The notes under the pieces: model-generated
Told to the model about the DNA's origin: nothing
What the model saw: only the letters and a program-made list of their open reading frames with translations
The model's database searches: none
Shown here: in pieces, positions 63,192-64,000 of the stretch
Numbering within the stretch: the stretch's first letter is position 1
How the letters are laid out: each line of letters opens with the position of its first letter
Position numbers and translations under genes: made by a program
Assembly (NCBI RefSeq): GCF_021347895.1
Contig: NC_067131.1
Location: forward strand, 8,646,653 to 8,710,652
Direction of reading: 5' to 3'
Length of the DNA stretch: 64,000 nt
Origin: Acanthochromis polyacanthus
Taxonomy: Eukaryota > Chordata > Actinopteri > Pomacentridae

Positions 63192-64000
63192 CAGGGGCGG
63201 AGCTAGACCATTTTCAGGAACCTTAATTTTTTTAAGCACCCCTAGAATTATTGGGCATTATTTATTTATGTTTATAATAAATGCTGAAATAATTATTAAC
63301 AGTGTTATTTATTTTACCGTTTCAAACCAAATGCAAAATCTGGCAAAGTTCTCCCTAATTTGACCCCCCCCCCTTTGGATAATGGTTTGATCCATTAAGA
63401 GAGCGCAAGTTCCCCTCTACTCTGCCGCTTCGCTGAATACTGCTCCCACCCCTGTGTGCGTGTGATGGATTGGGCAGAGAGATTGACAGGTTAGCCGACA
63501 GAGCCAGCAACTGCAGGTGACTGCAACATTTACTTGGTATTTATACCCTGAAGTGAACTCACAAGTTTGTCCATGAAATCTGCATTTATAAGCCTGAGTT
63601 GTCTAAACAAACAATCCAGCTAGCTAGCTTGCCGTCTTGCTAGCGAATTTTACTCATTTAGCCTCGCAAATCACAAAATGAAGCAAGCAATGCTTATGGC
63701 ATGCCAAACATGAAGGTGAAAAAAGGCTATTGTAATTTCACACTGGTGCCATATCATTGTTTTATCAATGTGTTGTTTGTAGGCCGACCGTCACAATGGA
63801 TATTAGGGCTTTTTTCCCAAGAAAACTCCAGCAAAAGCTTCAGGTAAGGTTTGGGGGGCAAAGCGACGTTACTGCATGTGTTCAAATGTTTATTTTGTGG
63901 CGTTAACTCAATTGCTAGCAGACATATTTTGAAAATCAAACTTCAAACGGTCAGCATTTTGAGAAGGACTATTTTGACTGTTTCTTGAACCAACGAATAG
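63192..64000 (+). mobile_element. 5' end of a probable hAT transposon, truncated by window edge
   Basis: CAGGGGCGGAGCTAGA at 63,192 has the form of a hAT terminal repeat. The preceding 8 bp (CCTTTTGC, 63,184-63,191) would be the target duplication, to be found again at the unseen right end. About 600 bp further in lies a candidate first coding exon. Confidence 0.45.
63783..63843 (+). CDS. candidate first coding exon of a hAT-type transposase
   Basis: The ATG at 63,796 begins MDIRAFFPRKLQQKLQ and runs to a good donor CAG|GTAAGG at 63,843/63,844. An acceptor-like TTTGTAG ends at 63,782. N-termini of the form MDIR-x-FF occur in hAT-derived zinc-finger (ZMYM1-like) proteins. The call is tentative because the main body lies outside. 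Confidence 0.35.

Overview
The window is vertebrate genomic DNA and almost certainly from a teleost fish. The coding exons match vertebrate POLR3A closely. The intergenic and intronic DNA is full of interspersed families I recognise from teleost genomes (Tc1-like, hAT-like, LINE tails, a tRNA-derived SINE and several named-by-motif families), together with long CA, AT and GA microsatellites. A percomorph is my best guess from the repeat families, but that is inference.

Region 1-23,940 (minus strand) is one gene: POLR3A, the largest catalytic subunit (RPC1/C160) of RNA polymerase III. I could place 27 coding exons, from the start codon at 23,938-23,940 to an exon ending at 400. They join in frame to 1,198 codons. 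Residue numbering keeps pace with the human protein (catalytic aspartates at 499/501/503). The last roughly 190 residues, expected as four more exons by comparison with the human gene, lie off the left edge. The exons carry the N-terminal zinc sites, the clamp, the catalytic metal site, the funnel, the bridge helix and the trigger loop. No frameshift or internal stop was seen. Two introns use GC-AG rather than GT-AG boundaries, and two others have weak GT donors.

The introns hold mobile elements: a 320-bp MITE-like palindromic element with a 9-bp target duplication (802-1121), a SINE plus a hAT-like element plus a GTGGCA-rich hairpin minisatellite packed into intron 2, a LINE 3' tail, and old copies of dispersed teleost families.

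Region 23,941-64,000 has no protein-coding gene that I can recognise on either strand. It holds a degenerate 51-bp minisatellite (25.2-25.75 kb), tandem copies of an old dispersed repeat (27.15-28.0 kb), two exactly equal 126-bp CA tracts bracketing a 271-bp inverted-repeat element (54.7-55.25 kb), a broken Tc1-like transposon (60.95-62.15 kb), a LINE fragment (59.9-60.7 kb), and what looks like the 5' end of a hAT transposon running off the right edge (63.19 kb onward). In mammals RPS24 lies head-to-head with POLR3A, followed by ZMIZ1. I do not see RPS24 exons here. Clusters of homeodomain, POU and AP-1 type motifs at about 28.1 kb, 38.6 kb and 46.8 kb could be long-range regulatory elements, but that needs cross-species alignment.

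I found no convincing undescribed biological system. The most distinctive structures are the repeat-derived palindromes and arrays listed in the findings.
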